A stretch of 64,000 bases of DNA. Origin: Neoechinorhynchus agilis (Eukaryota > Acanthocephala). Positions within the stretch are counted from its first letter, which is position 1, and the number at the start of each line of letters is the position of its first letter. The position numbers and the translations under genes are program-made. Of this stretch, positions 20,801 through 30,570 are shown piece after piece. The stretch spans positions 8,308,001 to 8,372,000 of the forward strand of contig CM121342.1 of NCBI GenBank assembly GCA_051530055.1, written 5' to 3'. The notes beneath the pieces were generated by a model that saw only the letters and a program-made list of their open reading frames with translations, made no database searches and was not told the origin of the DNA.

Positions 20801-23800
20801 AAAGCCGTACTTTCTCAGCTCTTTACTGGAGAATTCTACGCGGTAAGTCAATAGCTTCTTTCCCTCGCAACTTTTTTTATTGTTCAATACAAAAAAGTTG
20901 CACTTTTTAAGAGCCAAAAAACAAGCCAAGTTCAGAATTTTGGTCGTCGTAATTGTTGTTGGAGCATTAAAGCATAATAAAAATCCGTTAACCGCCTAGT
21001 CCATTAACTTCTTCTTTTTTGTAAAGCTGATCCGTACCATTTTTAAATGTTCCAATAACACTTAATCATTTAGTGATTCAATATGTGACGTGTATCCACA
21101 AATCCGATTTCCAAACTTGATTAGAAACAAAAGAGGAACAGCTACTCGGATACTCAACGAAATGGACAAATTGATCAGTGTGATTAAGCAGAGTTTAACC
21201 GTGGACCCTGTTTATTGTATACTATCGAATGACGATGCTTCTACTTCACCTCAGTTGTCCCAATCTCATACGAACTTCGACGATTCTTGTGTTCGAAGGC
21301 AAATGCGAATGTTTGAACTTGTTCCCTGTGCGAGAATATTCAAATCACTTTTAAGCCAGTACGCTCCACATGAGGTAGTTATGGGTAAATTCGGCCCGTT
21401 GTTGTCGGATCGTCTTCTATTGAATCGTGCTAAAGAATGCACTCTTAAAAGTGAAGCATCTCAGCTCATTATGGACGGTTTTCGGATTGGAAATCAGAGT
21501 TATGCGTGTGGAGAACACGGCGTTTACCTTCGATTTAACTCTCTACTTGAACTTGAATATAAGAGAGACGAAAAAGTTCATGTGGTCATTCAATCGTTGC
21601 AATGTTTGGCAAGAGGAAGTCTGGCTAGGAAAAACTATGCTAAAAAGAAAGTAAGAGTTCTTTGGAAAAACCTTCACTATCTCATTCTCATTTAGCTACA
21701 AAGACTTGCTATAACTTTAATTCAACGAAACGGACGGATATATGTGAGAATAAAGCAATGGAACTGGTGGAAACTTTACAATAAATTGAAAGCAGTTGCA
21801 CCCGTTTATTCGTTCGAGAATAGAATTCTTGAGTTAGAGGTTAGATTTTGTTGGCTTCTCGCGCGCAAAATACCATTTCCGTAGGCCGAATTGTCGACTA
21901 CGAAGCGAAATTTATCACGATCTTTGAATGAATGCAACGATCTCCGAACTATGAATTCAGAACTTCAAGCTTTGGTCGATAAGCAATCTCAGAAAAACAA
22001 CGGATATTATCAGTATGATAGTGAACAATCAGCGGATCGATCGACCGACGAAATCGAATCTTTACAAAATAAGATTGAGGATTTAAAGAAGCTTGTATCT
22101 CATAAAACAGAGCGGATTGTTGAATTAGAAAATCACATACAAAAAGCTTCATCTGCGAGGACCTCATCTGATAATGAAGAAGATGAAGAGGCGATTGCTC
22201 AATTGGTTCAACGACTAAAGGATTCGGAGCGTGCTCAAAGTAACCTCAGCAACGAGCTATTTGATCTAAGATTTGAGAACGAGTCTAGAACAAGTCGAAT
22301 ACGAGAACTCGAAGGAATACAGACGAAGCACGACGAAGAGATTAGTTTGCTAGAAATCAGAATTAAAGAGCTTCAAACGGCTTTGGATGATTGTTTACGC
22401 GAAAAAGAGAAGTTACTTGATGAGTTGGAAAGTAATCGACAACACAATGGGTTTTCGGACAAACCACGAGGACGGTGTGAATCCTCCTCGTCCACGACGA
22501 CGACGAGTACTTTTAGTAATATTGATTTTAGTGGTTTCCATGACGAAACCAACGGTGTGCTCATAAAGGCTAAAAACAAGATCAGAAATCTAGAATCGAA
22601 GATTGAGGATTTGGAAGCGGAATTGGACGAGCAGAACATCAGTCTTCAGTCACATGAACAGGCAAGATCAAAAGCTGAGCTTCAGTTACAACAAGAACGA
22701 AAAAAACATACGACAGAGATCGAAAAACTTGAAGAAGAGTTGGATTCGGTAAGAGGTAATTTTCAGAGGAGACTGAAAATTGAACAGGATAAACTTGAAG
22801 AAGAGGCACAGAATTCATCTATGTCAGAAATTCTGGTATTAGGTTGAAAAGTCGTTTCTTGTTTCAACTGTCCAATGCCGGAATTACTGATTTACACTTC
22901 GAAAAGAGTTGCACGCAGCAGAGCTGAAGTTATCTGAATACAAATTTTCTGCGGCTTCATCTTCCTCGTCGGAATCTAGTACAAATGCAACGGTGACAAC
23001 GTTGAAAAAGCGTATTCTTCAATACAAAGCCCTATTGAATGACGCTCATTTGCAACTGGAACAAGCTAGAGCTGATTTGCAAGCTCAGACTGCTTCTGCT
23101 GGAAAAGACATGTCGTTAACTGGTATTGAAGGCGACGATTCGATCCACGATTTGCGGACTCGTCTAGAAGACGTAGAGATTGAACGGTCTGCACTTGAAC
23201 GAGCTAAAAATAATTTGAAGGATTTAGTGGAAGAATTAGTCGATGAGGTTGAATCGCTTAGACGAGACAAGAATAAACAGGACGAGCGTTATATAAGTGT
23301 TCAGCAAGAGAATTCAGATTTGCTCGTAAGACTTGAGCAATTAGAAGAAGAGCATAGTGATCTTAATCGCAGATTAAGCGATCTGATGTCGAACTATGCG
23401 AAGGAACAGAAACAAGTTAGTAGTTTGAGATGCGACAATGATCAACTGCACAATGAACGGAAACGGTTGCAGGATCTCTGCGAGAGTCTGGATAGTAAAG
23501 TACGCGAATTGGAGAGTGTTAGTTCGAAGAATGCGAGCGGTGGAACGGCGAGCCTATTGGATGATAGGCGTTTGATTGAGCTTGAGAATCGAGTTTGTAC
23601 GGAAGCCATGGCGTCTCAACGATTGAAGAATCAAGTTGATAGACTACGAGAACAGTGCGAGAAGCATAAAAGTGCGGAATTAGCATCTTTGAATAGGCAG
23701 CAGGGTTTAGAACTGGAATTATCGCACGTAACCAACAAACTGAAGAGATCAACAGAGGAGTTGGATATAGTAAATGAGAAACTCAGACGAGTACAGCAGG

Positions 23801-24020
23801 ATAAGTCTAAACTGGTATGTGAATTTTATCCTTCATTCAAATCTCAATTTTCTCTCATTCTATTCAAATACAGTCGTATTCCGTTTCAACGACCGAAACT
23901 GAACTATCTCATCTGCAGTCTAAACTGAAACTTGCTTATGAGCGGATCCAATTGCTTCAAGCAGCTCTTAATAATACTGCTGATGCCGACGAGGAGGACG
24001 TTGAGGAATACGATGATTGA
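17880..24020 (+). CDS. MYO18A: Unconventional myosin XVIII with degenerate motor
   Basis: Seven exons fit in phase: 17880-18056, 18237-20842, 21074-21650, 21696-21839, 21885-22835, 22909-23814, 23874-24020 (1835 codons plus stop). Order of parts: basic Ser-rich N-terminus (MFSFFKRD); PDZ-like domain about residues 184-257; myosin head about 360-1100; a helix around residues 1121-1160 with the IQ-like LIQRNGRIYVRIKQWNWWKLY block; long coiled coil about 1170-1820; acidic tail. The PDZ-motor-coiled-coil order and the KQW.WWKL and LKLAYERIQLLQAA blocks match MYO18. MYO18 binds actin, co-assembles with non-muscle myosin II and acts at Golgi and sarcomeres, with little or no ATPase. Here the P-loop reads LLGQAEKLKRD (no GxxxxGKT) and switch II reads ILNAPTIS (no DxxGF), so a pure scaffold is likely. 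The symbol is by family; the A/B paralogue is undecided. Confidence 0.9.
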
Positions 24021-24745
24021 CGACTCTAGTAATCACGAATATTGTGAAATAGGATGCACTCGTATAGAGTGAAGTGATTTAATAGAACGATTGCTCTCTA
24101 CGACTGCGGGAAGACCATTTTAAACGAGAAAAACGAACTTTGAAATTATAATCCATTAATCGAGTGGTCGCTTCCTTGTTCAGCCTAAATTTTCACAAAG
24201 GAAAATCGAACACCAATTTAGAGATTTTACACAGTGAAAATGCGCTTGGCTAAATTTTCTCTACAAAGCTCCTTGAACACTATAGATTGTAAAGCCCTAA
24301 CTTTTGCAAACATACAGTGAAGATTATTGGCTCGTCGCCGGCCGTGTCCCTAAAACTGGCGACGTTTCCTATTATCCGCTGAGGAAAATTTTACTACTGT
24401 AGTCGCTTCCTTCTTAGGAGATTTCATGATTTTTAAATGGGTTCAGGTGGATTCGAAAGTTTTGGTAATTGATTATCTTTACTGCTTAGATTTATAATAA
24501 ATACGCCAAAGGACGGAGGTTCGAAATCATTTCTGTGTTAAAAAAGCGAATACATAAAAAAACAGATTCCATGGACATTGAAGATCACTGAATGAGCTTA
24601 TCAGAAAGGCAATGTTATATTTTAGAGCGAGTTTTTTGTGGTCGTATTTTTGAAAAATGCTCGCTACAAAAAAGGAATCACGATTTTTCGTAAAATGCTG
24701 GTTTATTCTAGGAATGGAACAAAATTGATTTATCTAAGGGAAACA
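24021..24745. other. 3' region between MYO18 and cyclin K
   Basis: Convergent 3' ends. No further gene seen. The stretch presumably holds the 3' UTRs of both genes. Confidence 0.4.
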
Positions 24746-25649
24746 TCAGTCGCTTATTCCGCACTTTGATTGTTGTTTGTTAGCGTCCGTTTTTCCATTA
24801 ACATTGGACGGAGTTTTTTTTGATTTGCAAGATTGATCAACTAATTTAGTTTTATCGATAACATCCAGGATCTCATGACATACGGCTTCGACGAGGTCCT
24901 TACATACTTCAGGATTGAATTGTACGTACCACTCTACGCCTTTTTCCTTATTGGTCCACTCAACTGGAATCACCCTTGATACCATGAGTGCGAGATGTAA
25001 AAGACAAATGGTGAGTACATCGGCTTCCCATTCGATGCAAATCACAGTCTTGAACACGTCTTTGCAAAACGTCCAACCTTGGATACAAACCCGTTTGCAT
25101 TGCTCACTAGTGAGACCGAGTTTTTGAGCATACGACCGCATCAAATCGTGCGGTTTTGGAACTAAAAAATCGTACTTTATCACCTGAATCAATGTTCGTT
25201 CGAGCTGTTTAACGATTTGGGCTCTAATTTCATTGATTCCACCGAGTTTACTACTTAAATCATTTTGTTTTCCTTTGCTTTCCAAAATGTTCCTTACCAC
25301 TGGCATAAACTCTCGAATCTTTTTCGGATTCTCTTCTACTTTACATGCTAGAAATAGACAACAGACTGCTGTACTGCACAAATCTTTCTAGAAGAAGAAG
25401 TTTTCTATTTAGACTTGTGCTTAGTTTAGGATACACGGAATATTCCTGAAATGTTGTCGACATGTAAAATCGATGGAAGTATGTAGCCGCTGTTGTAATC
25501 ACTGCTGAAACAAATTTCATCTCTCGAGCTACGTTGTATATCAATTCCACTCCAAGACGACGCTCGTTGCGTTCATTCTTCAAAGACATTCCATGGCGTA
25601 CTGAAGGGGGCTTCCGGAGCTCATCGAATGTGAAGTACCAATTAGACAT
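24746..25649 (-). CDS. CCNK: Cyclin K-like transcription cyclin
   Basis: Two exons on the minus strand, 25649-25437 and 25387-24746, joined across a 49-base intron with a CTTCTTCTTCTAG acceptor; 284 residues. Cyclin box 1 has NWYFTFDEL, then RFYM and CCLFLACKVEENPKK. Cyclin box 2 has LGLTSEQCKRVCIQGWTF and a WEADVLTICLLHLA block. The W-Y start, HRFYM and FLA.KVEE..KK blocks resemble cyclin K more than cyclins T, L or H. Cyclin K pairs with CDK12/13 to phosphorylate the RNA polymerase II CTD. Only the cyclin boxes and a short Lys-rich tail remain; the Pro-rich C-terminal half of vertebrate cyclin K is absent. A cyclin T or L relative is the main alternative. Confidence 0.75.
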
Positions 25650-25707
25650 CTCAAGAAGGTTTAAGTGATTTTATACGCTTCTCAACCAGTCATTTCAACA
25701 CTTTGGG

Positions 25708-26215
25708 ACAGAGAAGTCGAAGAAATAATTGCCACAGGGCGTCCAAAGTCCTTCAAAATTCACGATATCGCCGATGATTCATAACCAAAGGGGACCGAGG
25801 AGGAGGAGGAGGTATCCGAGGATCCGGACGGGGAACTTGTGTGCCAAGAAATAAACAAAAAATCAGCCATGTTAGCGAAACAGAGAAGTCGAAGAAATAA
25901 TTGCCACAGGGCGTCCAAAGTCCTTCAAAATTCACGATATCGCCGATGATTCATAACCAAAGGGGCCCGAGGAGGAGAAGGAGGAGGAGGACATATCCGA
26001 GGATCCGGACGGGGAAGTTGTGTGCCAAGAAATAAACAAAAAATCAGCCATGTTAGCGAAACAGAGAAGTCGAAGAAATAATTGCCACAGAGCGTCCAAA
26101 GTCCTTCAAAATCCACGATATCGCCGATGATTCATAACCAAAGGGGCCCGAGGAGGAGGAGGAGGAGGAGGAGGAGGAGGAGGAGGAGGAGGAGGAGGAG
26201 GAGGTATCTGAGGAT
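25708..26215 (+). repeat. Block repeated three times (periods 172 and 181 bp)
   Basis: Copies begin at 25708, 25880 and 26061 (ACAGAGAAGTCGAAG) and run to GAGGATCCGGAC. Copies 1 and 2 carry an extra tail of about 55 bases (GTGTGCCAAGAAATAAAC...) that leads into the next copy; copy 3 instead continues into unique sequence. Each copy contains GATGATTCATAACCAAAGG followed by a GAG-rich tract of different length: short in copies 1 and 2, about 18 units in copy 3. All three have an ATG opening a basic frame (MIHNQRGPRRRR) and an overlapping acidic frame interrupted by the same TAA. Confidence 0.85.
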
Positions 26216-26778
26216 CCGGACAGTGAAGATTTTTGGCTTTCGTTTAATAAAATTGACTTCGCAGAAATTCTACAGAATCTCAAAAACATTTGAACGGAAT
26301 TATTCGTCAATTTGCGTACGGAGAAGTGAGATCAGAATTTCAATGTACAGCGACGATTACGCGAATCAAAATAGTGATCCGTAAACACATTTCGTGTCTT
26401 TTAGCTTGGGTTTTAGAATGTTTTTTTTCTATTGAACATGAAAAACACAGTTCTCAGAGTCATAATAAATTTCAAAGTGCGTTTCAAAACAGAAAGCGAC
26501 CAATCGAAGGTTTTCAAATATTAGCACTCTCAAAAATTAACAATTTCAACGACTTTAGCTAAATATCCTTAATAGGCAAAAATGGCTATGAAATCAAACA
26601 ATTCGACGAATTCTTTCCGAAAAATAACCAAAATTTGTTAACTTCCCAAAAACTAACATTATCTCGTTTAAAAGGAAAAGCAACTGGATATCACTTCCAG
26701 ACAAAAATAGATCGCTCAATAAAAGTAAACACGGAAGAATTCATACAAAAAGAGAGATCTTTAGAATTTGACGCATGA
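26127..26778 (+). CDS. Arg-tract protein of unknown function, upstream of DTD1
   Basis: Tentative exons 26127-26380, 26451-26509 and 26576-26778 (171 codons) fit in phase, with 70- and 66-base introns. The two downstream exons are the most secure: they carry SQSHNKFQSAFQNRKRPIEG and a basic C-terminal segment with KNGYEIKQFDEFF and LKGKATGYHFQTKID. The first exon, if read from ATG 26127, starts MIHNQRGP and continues with about 18 Arg from the (AGG)n tract. An overlapping frame gives an acidic stretch (poly-Glu, VSEDPDSEDFW) instead, so the first exon is uncertain. The TGA stop overlaps the ATG of the DTD1 frame (ATGA at 26775-26778). I do not recognise the protein. Confidence 0.4.
26150..26204 (+). 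repeat. (GAG)n trinucleotide tract, about 18 units
   Basis: Pure GAG/AGG/GGA microsatellite in the third block copy. It reads poly-Arg, poly-Glu or poly-Gly on the + strand. Copies 1 and 2 hold only about 5-8 units, so the expansion is specific to copy 3. Confidence 0.9.
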
Positions 26779-27263
26779 AAAAAACAATGAGAGTGATTGT
26801 TCAAAGAGTAAAATCAGGTTCTGTATTTGAACTGGGATCTAGAATTCTAAGTGACAATATCACTCAAACAAAACAATTGATTTCTAAGATCGATGCAGGA
26901 CTTGTATTGTTTGTTGGGTTCACTCACACGGACACCGAAGTACAGGTAAACAAAATGGCAGAGAAGGTTTTGAAATTGCGAGTATTTGAAAATGATAAGT
27001 CGAAATGGTCAATAGGAGTCCGAGAAGCAGGTCTCGAAATACTTTCCGTGAGTCAGTTTACCCTGTACGCCATCATGAAGTGCAACAAACCCGATTTCCA
27101 TCAATCGATGCAATCCGATAAAGCCAAAAGATTATACGATCTATGGTTGGAAAAATTGAAAGAACTCTATGATCCAAATCGGATCAAAGACGGCATATTC
27201 GGAAAGATGATGGACGTTACGATTGTAAATGACGGCCCTGTGACATTAACACTCGAGTACTGA
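26775..27263 (+). CDS. DTD1: D-aminoacyl-tRNA deacylase
   Basis: Intronless frame of 162 residues. It shows both signature motifs of the DTD fold: SQFTL at residues 93-97 and the Gly-cis-Pro motif NDGPVT at 152-157. Flanking blocks LRVFEN, NKPDFH and IKDG.FG match the family. DTD removes D-amino acids (and Gly from tRNA-Ala) mis-attached to tRNA, acting as a homodimer in the cytosol. The second ATG (26787, MRVIVQRV) aligns with the usual N-terminus MKAVVQRV, so it may be the real start; the first ATG adds four residues and overlaps the stop of the preceding gene. The segment after the first strand is a few residues longer than in human DTD1. The C-terminal tail of vertebrate DTD1 is absent. 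Confidence 0.93.
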   Translation: MKKTMRVIVQRVKSGSVFELGSRILSDNITQTKQLISKIDAGLVLFVGFTHTDTEVQVNKMAEKVLKLRVFENDKSKWSIGVREAGLEILSVSQFTLYAIMKCNKPDFHQSMQSDKAKRLYDLWLEKLKELYDPNRIKDGIFGKMMDVTIVNDGPVTLTLEY

Positions 27264-28040
27264 GAGAGAGAGAAAACACGCTCGTCATAGACAAAAAGTA
27301 ACATGACGTCACTGTTGAAATACACGGAAGAAATATGGAGCCGATACTTTAAATTCGAGGAAAACGATTCGAAGAAACGCGCACGGACGTCATCGTCGCT
27401 TTGATCGCCGCATTTTGAATACGTAAAGATTTCTTATTTTTCTCTAAATTATTTTTAAAATTGAACGCTGAAATTCAAGCTTCCGGATCTAAGAGACCTA
27501 AAGAAAGGAACGCGGTTGCTATAATTCGAGAGCAGGTTTTAAATACGCAGCGATTTGTTATTATGTTTCAAAATTTCGTCCACAAAATCGTCTTTGGAGC
27601 GTAAAATTAAAGTCTCCGTATCTTCAAGGAAAGAAGCGTTTTTACAGGATTTTTAAATAAACTTCACTATTTCGATCTATTTGAGACGATTGAATCGTTT
27701 TATGTTATTTTTTTCAGTCGTGTTTTTTTATCACACGACTACAATAAATACCGCCACATTTCTCCTTTTTTTCACGTTGAACAACAAAAATAATTATTTT
27801 AACATTTATCATTTGGTTTTGATAGAATCTTTTTTCTAGTCTACTATTGTTTCAATTAAATTCTGTATCCGTCCGTAGAATTCTGATTCCTAAAAGAATT
27901 TTACAAATGGTATAATTTGCTGGGAAGACTCGCGATACAACCCTCAGATAGACATTGTTAACAGTTTTTCCGAGGCTCGATCCGCGTACTTCAGTGTCAG
28001 CATTTTCGAACTATCAACAAGAACAAAACGCGGATGCACA
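27264..28040. other. Convergent intergenic region DTD1/FAM114A
   Basis: No further gene or clear repeat. It contains the 3' ends of both genes. Confidence 0.4.
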
Positions 28041-29548
28041 TTAGGAAAAACAACAAATCATAGAGATTCCAACCATTTTTTGAATAGAAGAAGCCGTTTC
28101 ACGGGTCAACTCTGATACTTGAAAGCAGCATTTCCATATAATATCTCGTGCGCTGTCCGGCTTCGAATTTATTTCATCATTGTCAAAAAGACAAGATTTA
28201 AGTTCGGATGTGAGATCGAGCAAAAGAGATTTATACTTTTCCAATATTATCTAAAAAAAGGAAGAATTTATCCTTTTAGTGCTCCGCTTAAACTCACCTC
28301 AACTGATCCTCCGCCGCCTTTAGAAATAATGCTGCGATATATCAAAAGCTTTTCTTCGATTTGTTTTGGCGATTCCACTTCACTGGCTGGACGCGTTGGC
28401 CAATCATCGTCGTCAAAGCGCTCTAGAAACGTTTTGAACACTTCACGACTGTTTTCTGCATATCGCTTCTTTTGTTCTTTTCGAGCTTCTTCTATAGTTG
28501 AAACTTCTGCTGATTCTCGTAACCTTCCTGCGATTTCTCTTATAGTTTCCTTGCCTTTTGTAACGTTTAAAACATCCGTCATTTTGCCAAAAACATTCAT
28601 GTACATCAGCTAAAATATTTCTTTTCTACAAAATATACGAAATTTTTTTCAAAAAGGTTTATCGCTTAAATTATTTGGATTCCACTTTTAAGAGCAAATC
28701 GCCCATCCTTTTTTTGTAAAGGCTGCCAAACCCATTGCTATTTTAGTTCTCACCTTTGAAGTAATACTTGAAACATCGTCTAACCAACTTGGTTTAGATC
28801 GATGAATTTCTCCATCACTCTCCTCGCCCTTTACTTCCTCCGCTAACCTATTAATAACCGACGGATCATCTTCACTACTACATCCGCCGTCTATTATTCC
28901 CACACTTTCAAGAACTGCTTCGATTCCAGTTGTAATCTCAGCTTCTCCACTCGCTTTTCTTTTCTTTTCCTGTTCCAAATCTCTTTCGGCAAGCTTTGCT
29001 GGATCTGGGATGCCGAGGTGTTGATCGACTTTGTCCATAACTGTGGACAAACCACCTACTTTTTTAAGAAACACACAAGATTAAAGATTTCGACATTTAA
29101 TCCAACTTACCCATCGAACCTGATAATGAACTTATTGTGTTCGATGCCTGACTCAAAAGTGAACCAAACCAACCGGTATTGGTGAACGATTCTAGCGACG
29201 ACGAAAGAGAATTTTTTAATCAAAAATCTATTCAAATGGCCTTTAAAGTCGTCACAAAAATCGTTCACTTTTAGCAGACTCCGATAGCATTGGAGACGAA
29301 GGCTCTGCTTCTGAGTCTTCATCGTCGCTATCCGTACAGATCTTATCTTTCTTAGTGTTCATCATGTACTTCTTTTTTACCCCGGTCATTCTGCGAGTTT
29401 TCTGAGAATCACTTTCATCGTCTCCTTCCTCTCCCGATTTGGTACCGTCAATTCGACTACTAATCTTATTAATGGACAAACTATCACCACTATCCTCGCC
29501 TTCTCCTCCTTTATCTTCCATAGAAACTCCGACAGCTTCTTCACTCAT
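28041..29548 (-). CDS. FAM114A2: FAM114A (NOXP20)-like protein
   Basis: Five exons on the minus strand fit in phase: 29548-29269, 29191-29111, 29058-28754, 28609-28298, 28250-28041 (395 codons). Introns are 77, 52, 144 and 47 bases, all GT..AG. The N-terminus is acidic and Ser-rich. Exons 2-3 encode GWFGSLLSQASNTIS followed by GLSTVMDKVDQHLGIPDP, matching the W..SLLS.AS.T....G.S.V...A...LGIP.P block that defines FAM114A1/2. Later exons hold charged helices, and the last one ends in a helical segment with a VSELTRETASSIQKM block. FAM114A proteins associate with Golgi membranes and with Rab2. The protein is about 100 residues shorter than human FAM114A2. The A1/A2 symbol is arbitrary for an invertebrate single copy. 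Confidence 0.7.
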
Positions 29549-29679
29549 ATCTAAAGCTCTCCAAATCGATTTGTAGATCAAATGCAAATCGTACTTTTTC
29601 GATCAGCACTCATCAATCTCATACAAAAAAAGAGGAATTTGGCATTTGTAAAACTCGGAAGTGCACGTAAGCTGTGGAA
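29549..29679. promoter_or_regulatory. Bidirectional promoter FAM114A / mL54
   Basis: Only 131 bases separate the two divergent start codons (29548 on -, 29680 on +). No TATA-like box is obvious. Both 5' UTRs and the promoter must lie here. Confidence 0.55.
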
Positions 29680-30060
29680 ATGTGCGCTAAACTCAGCAAA
29701 ACACTTTTTCAATATCGTACAGGAAAAGTCATCAGTGCCATCGATACTGGAACGAGCAATCCGAAAAAAACTAAATTTCCCGTGGAAGATGATCCTCATA
29801 AACTACTTATGTACTGCTGCGGAACGGATTTTCTCAAAAACTCCAACCCCGTTAAACTAAAAGACGACAGTGAGTATCCCGAGTGGCTATGGAGTCTTAA
29901 TTGTTCAGGTGGGCCAACTGGAGATGAGTTAAACGAACAAAAAATAGACTACTTTTTATACCAAAAACAATTGACCGTAAAACAACGTGGACTTGTAAAA
30001 GCGAACCAGTTTCCTGAACTTCCGCGTGATCCAATTTACGATAACATGAAACCCATTTAG
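29680..30060 (+). CDS. MRPL54: Mitochondrial large-subunit ribosomal protein mL54
   Basis: Single-exon frame of 126 residues from ATG 29680 (MCAKLSKTLF). The family block is present: a hydrophobic MYCCGTDFLK segment followed by PVKLKDDSEYPEWLWSLN, where YPEWL is the hallmark of mL54, then an ELNEQKIDYF..QKQL..K.R..VKAN helix. The basic, Ser/Thr-containing N-terminus without acidic residues fits a mitochondrial presequence. mL54 is a peripheral protein of the animal mitoribosome large subunit. Length matches the family (about 138 in human). It diverges from FAM114A across a 131-base spacer. Confidence 0.85.
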   Translation: MCAKLSKTLFQYRTGKVISAIDTGTSNPKKTKFPVEDDPHKLLMYCCGTDFLKNSNPVKLKDDSEYPEWLWSLNCSGGPTGDELNEQKIDYFLYQKQLTVKQRGLVKANQFPELPRDPIYDNMKPI

Positions 30061-30570
30061 GTCTCTAAAACGGTTCTACACAACATCCCTCAAAAAAGTG
30101 CTTTTCTATTTGGTTTCTATCATCCCTAAATGACTTCGGCCGTTTCCTAAAAAACAATAAAAAAATAGAACTTTGCTCATCAGTTTCCTATACAAAATCA
30201 AAAGTTAATTTTGGTTTCTCACTTTTGTATACACTCGCATCCATACAATCATAATGAAAGTTTCCTAATTTGGCTGAGAAGTAAATGACGTTTTGACAAT
30301 TCGCACTTAGCCGAATTCTACTCTCTTCTAATGAGAAAAGTCGGTTTCTTAGAGACGACGATGAGTTCAAAAAAATCCAAGATTCCATTCAATTTTTCTT
30401 GAATAAATGAGAATCAAAAACGAAAAGTCCGCTCAAACAATCCGCACACGCGATTACCGGAGTTTTCTAAAACAATTTCATAAAATCGAAATCTTACAAA
30501 GTAAAATCCTCTACAAAAGTTTTTCCACGCGAATTTAAGTCTTAAAAATGACCTAACCAGGTTGAGCGAA
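30061..30570. other. Spacer between mL54 and satellite 1
   Basis: 3' UTR of mL54 and unassigned AT-rich DNA. A minus-strand frame at 30188-30388 has no motif. Confidence 0.4.

Noticed and set aside
25753-26116. Minus-strand frames in the triplicated block (NYFFDFSVSLTWLIFCLF)
   Set aside because: They repeat with the block and have no splice or start support; the plus strand connects in phase to downstream exons.
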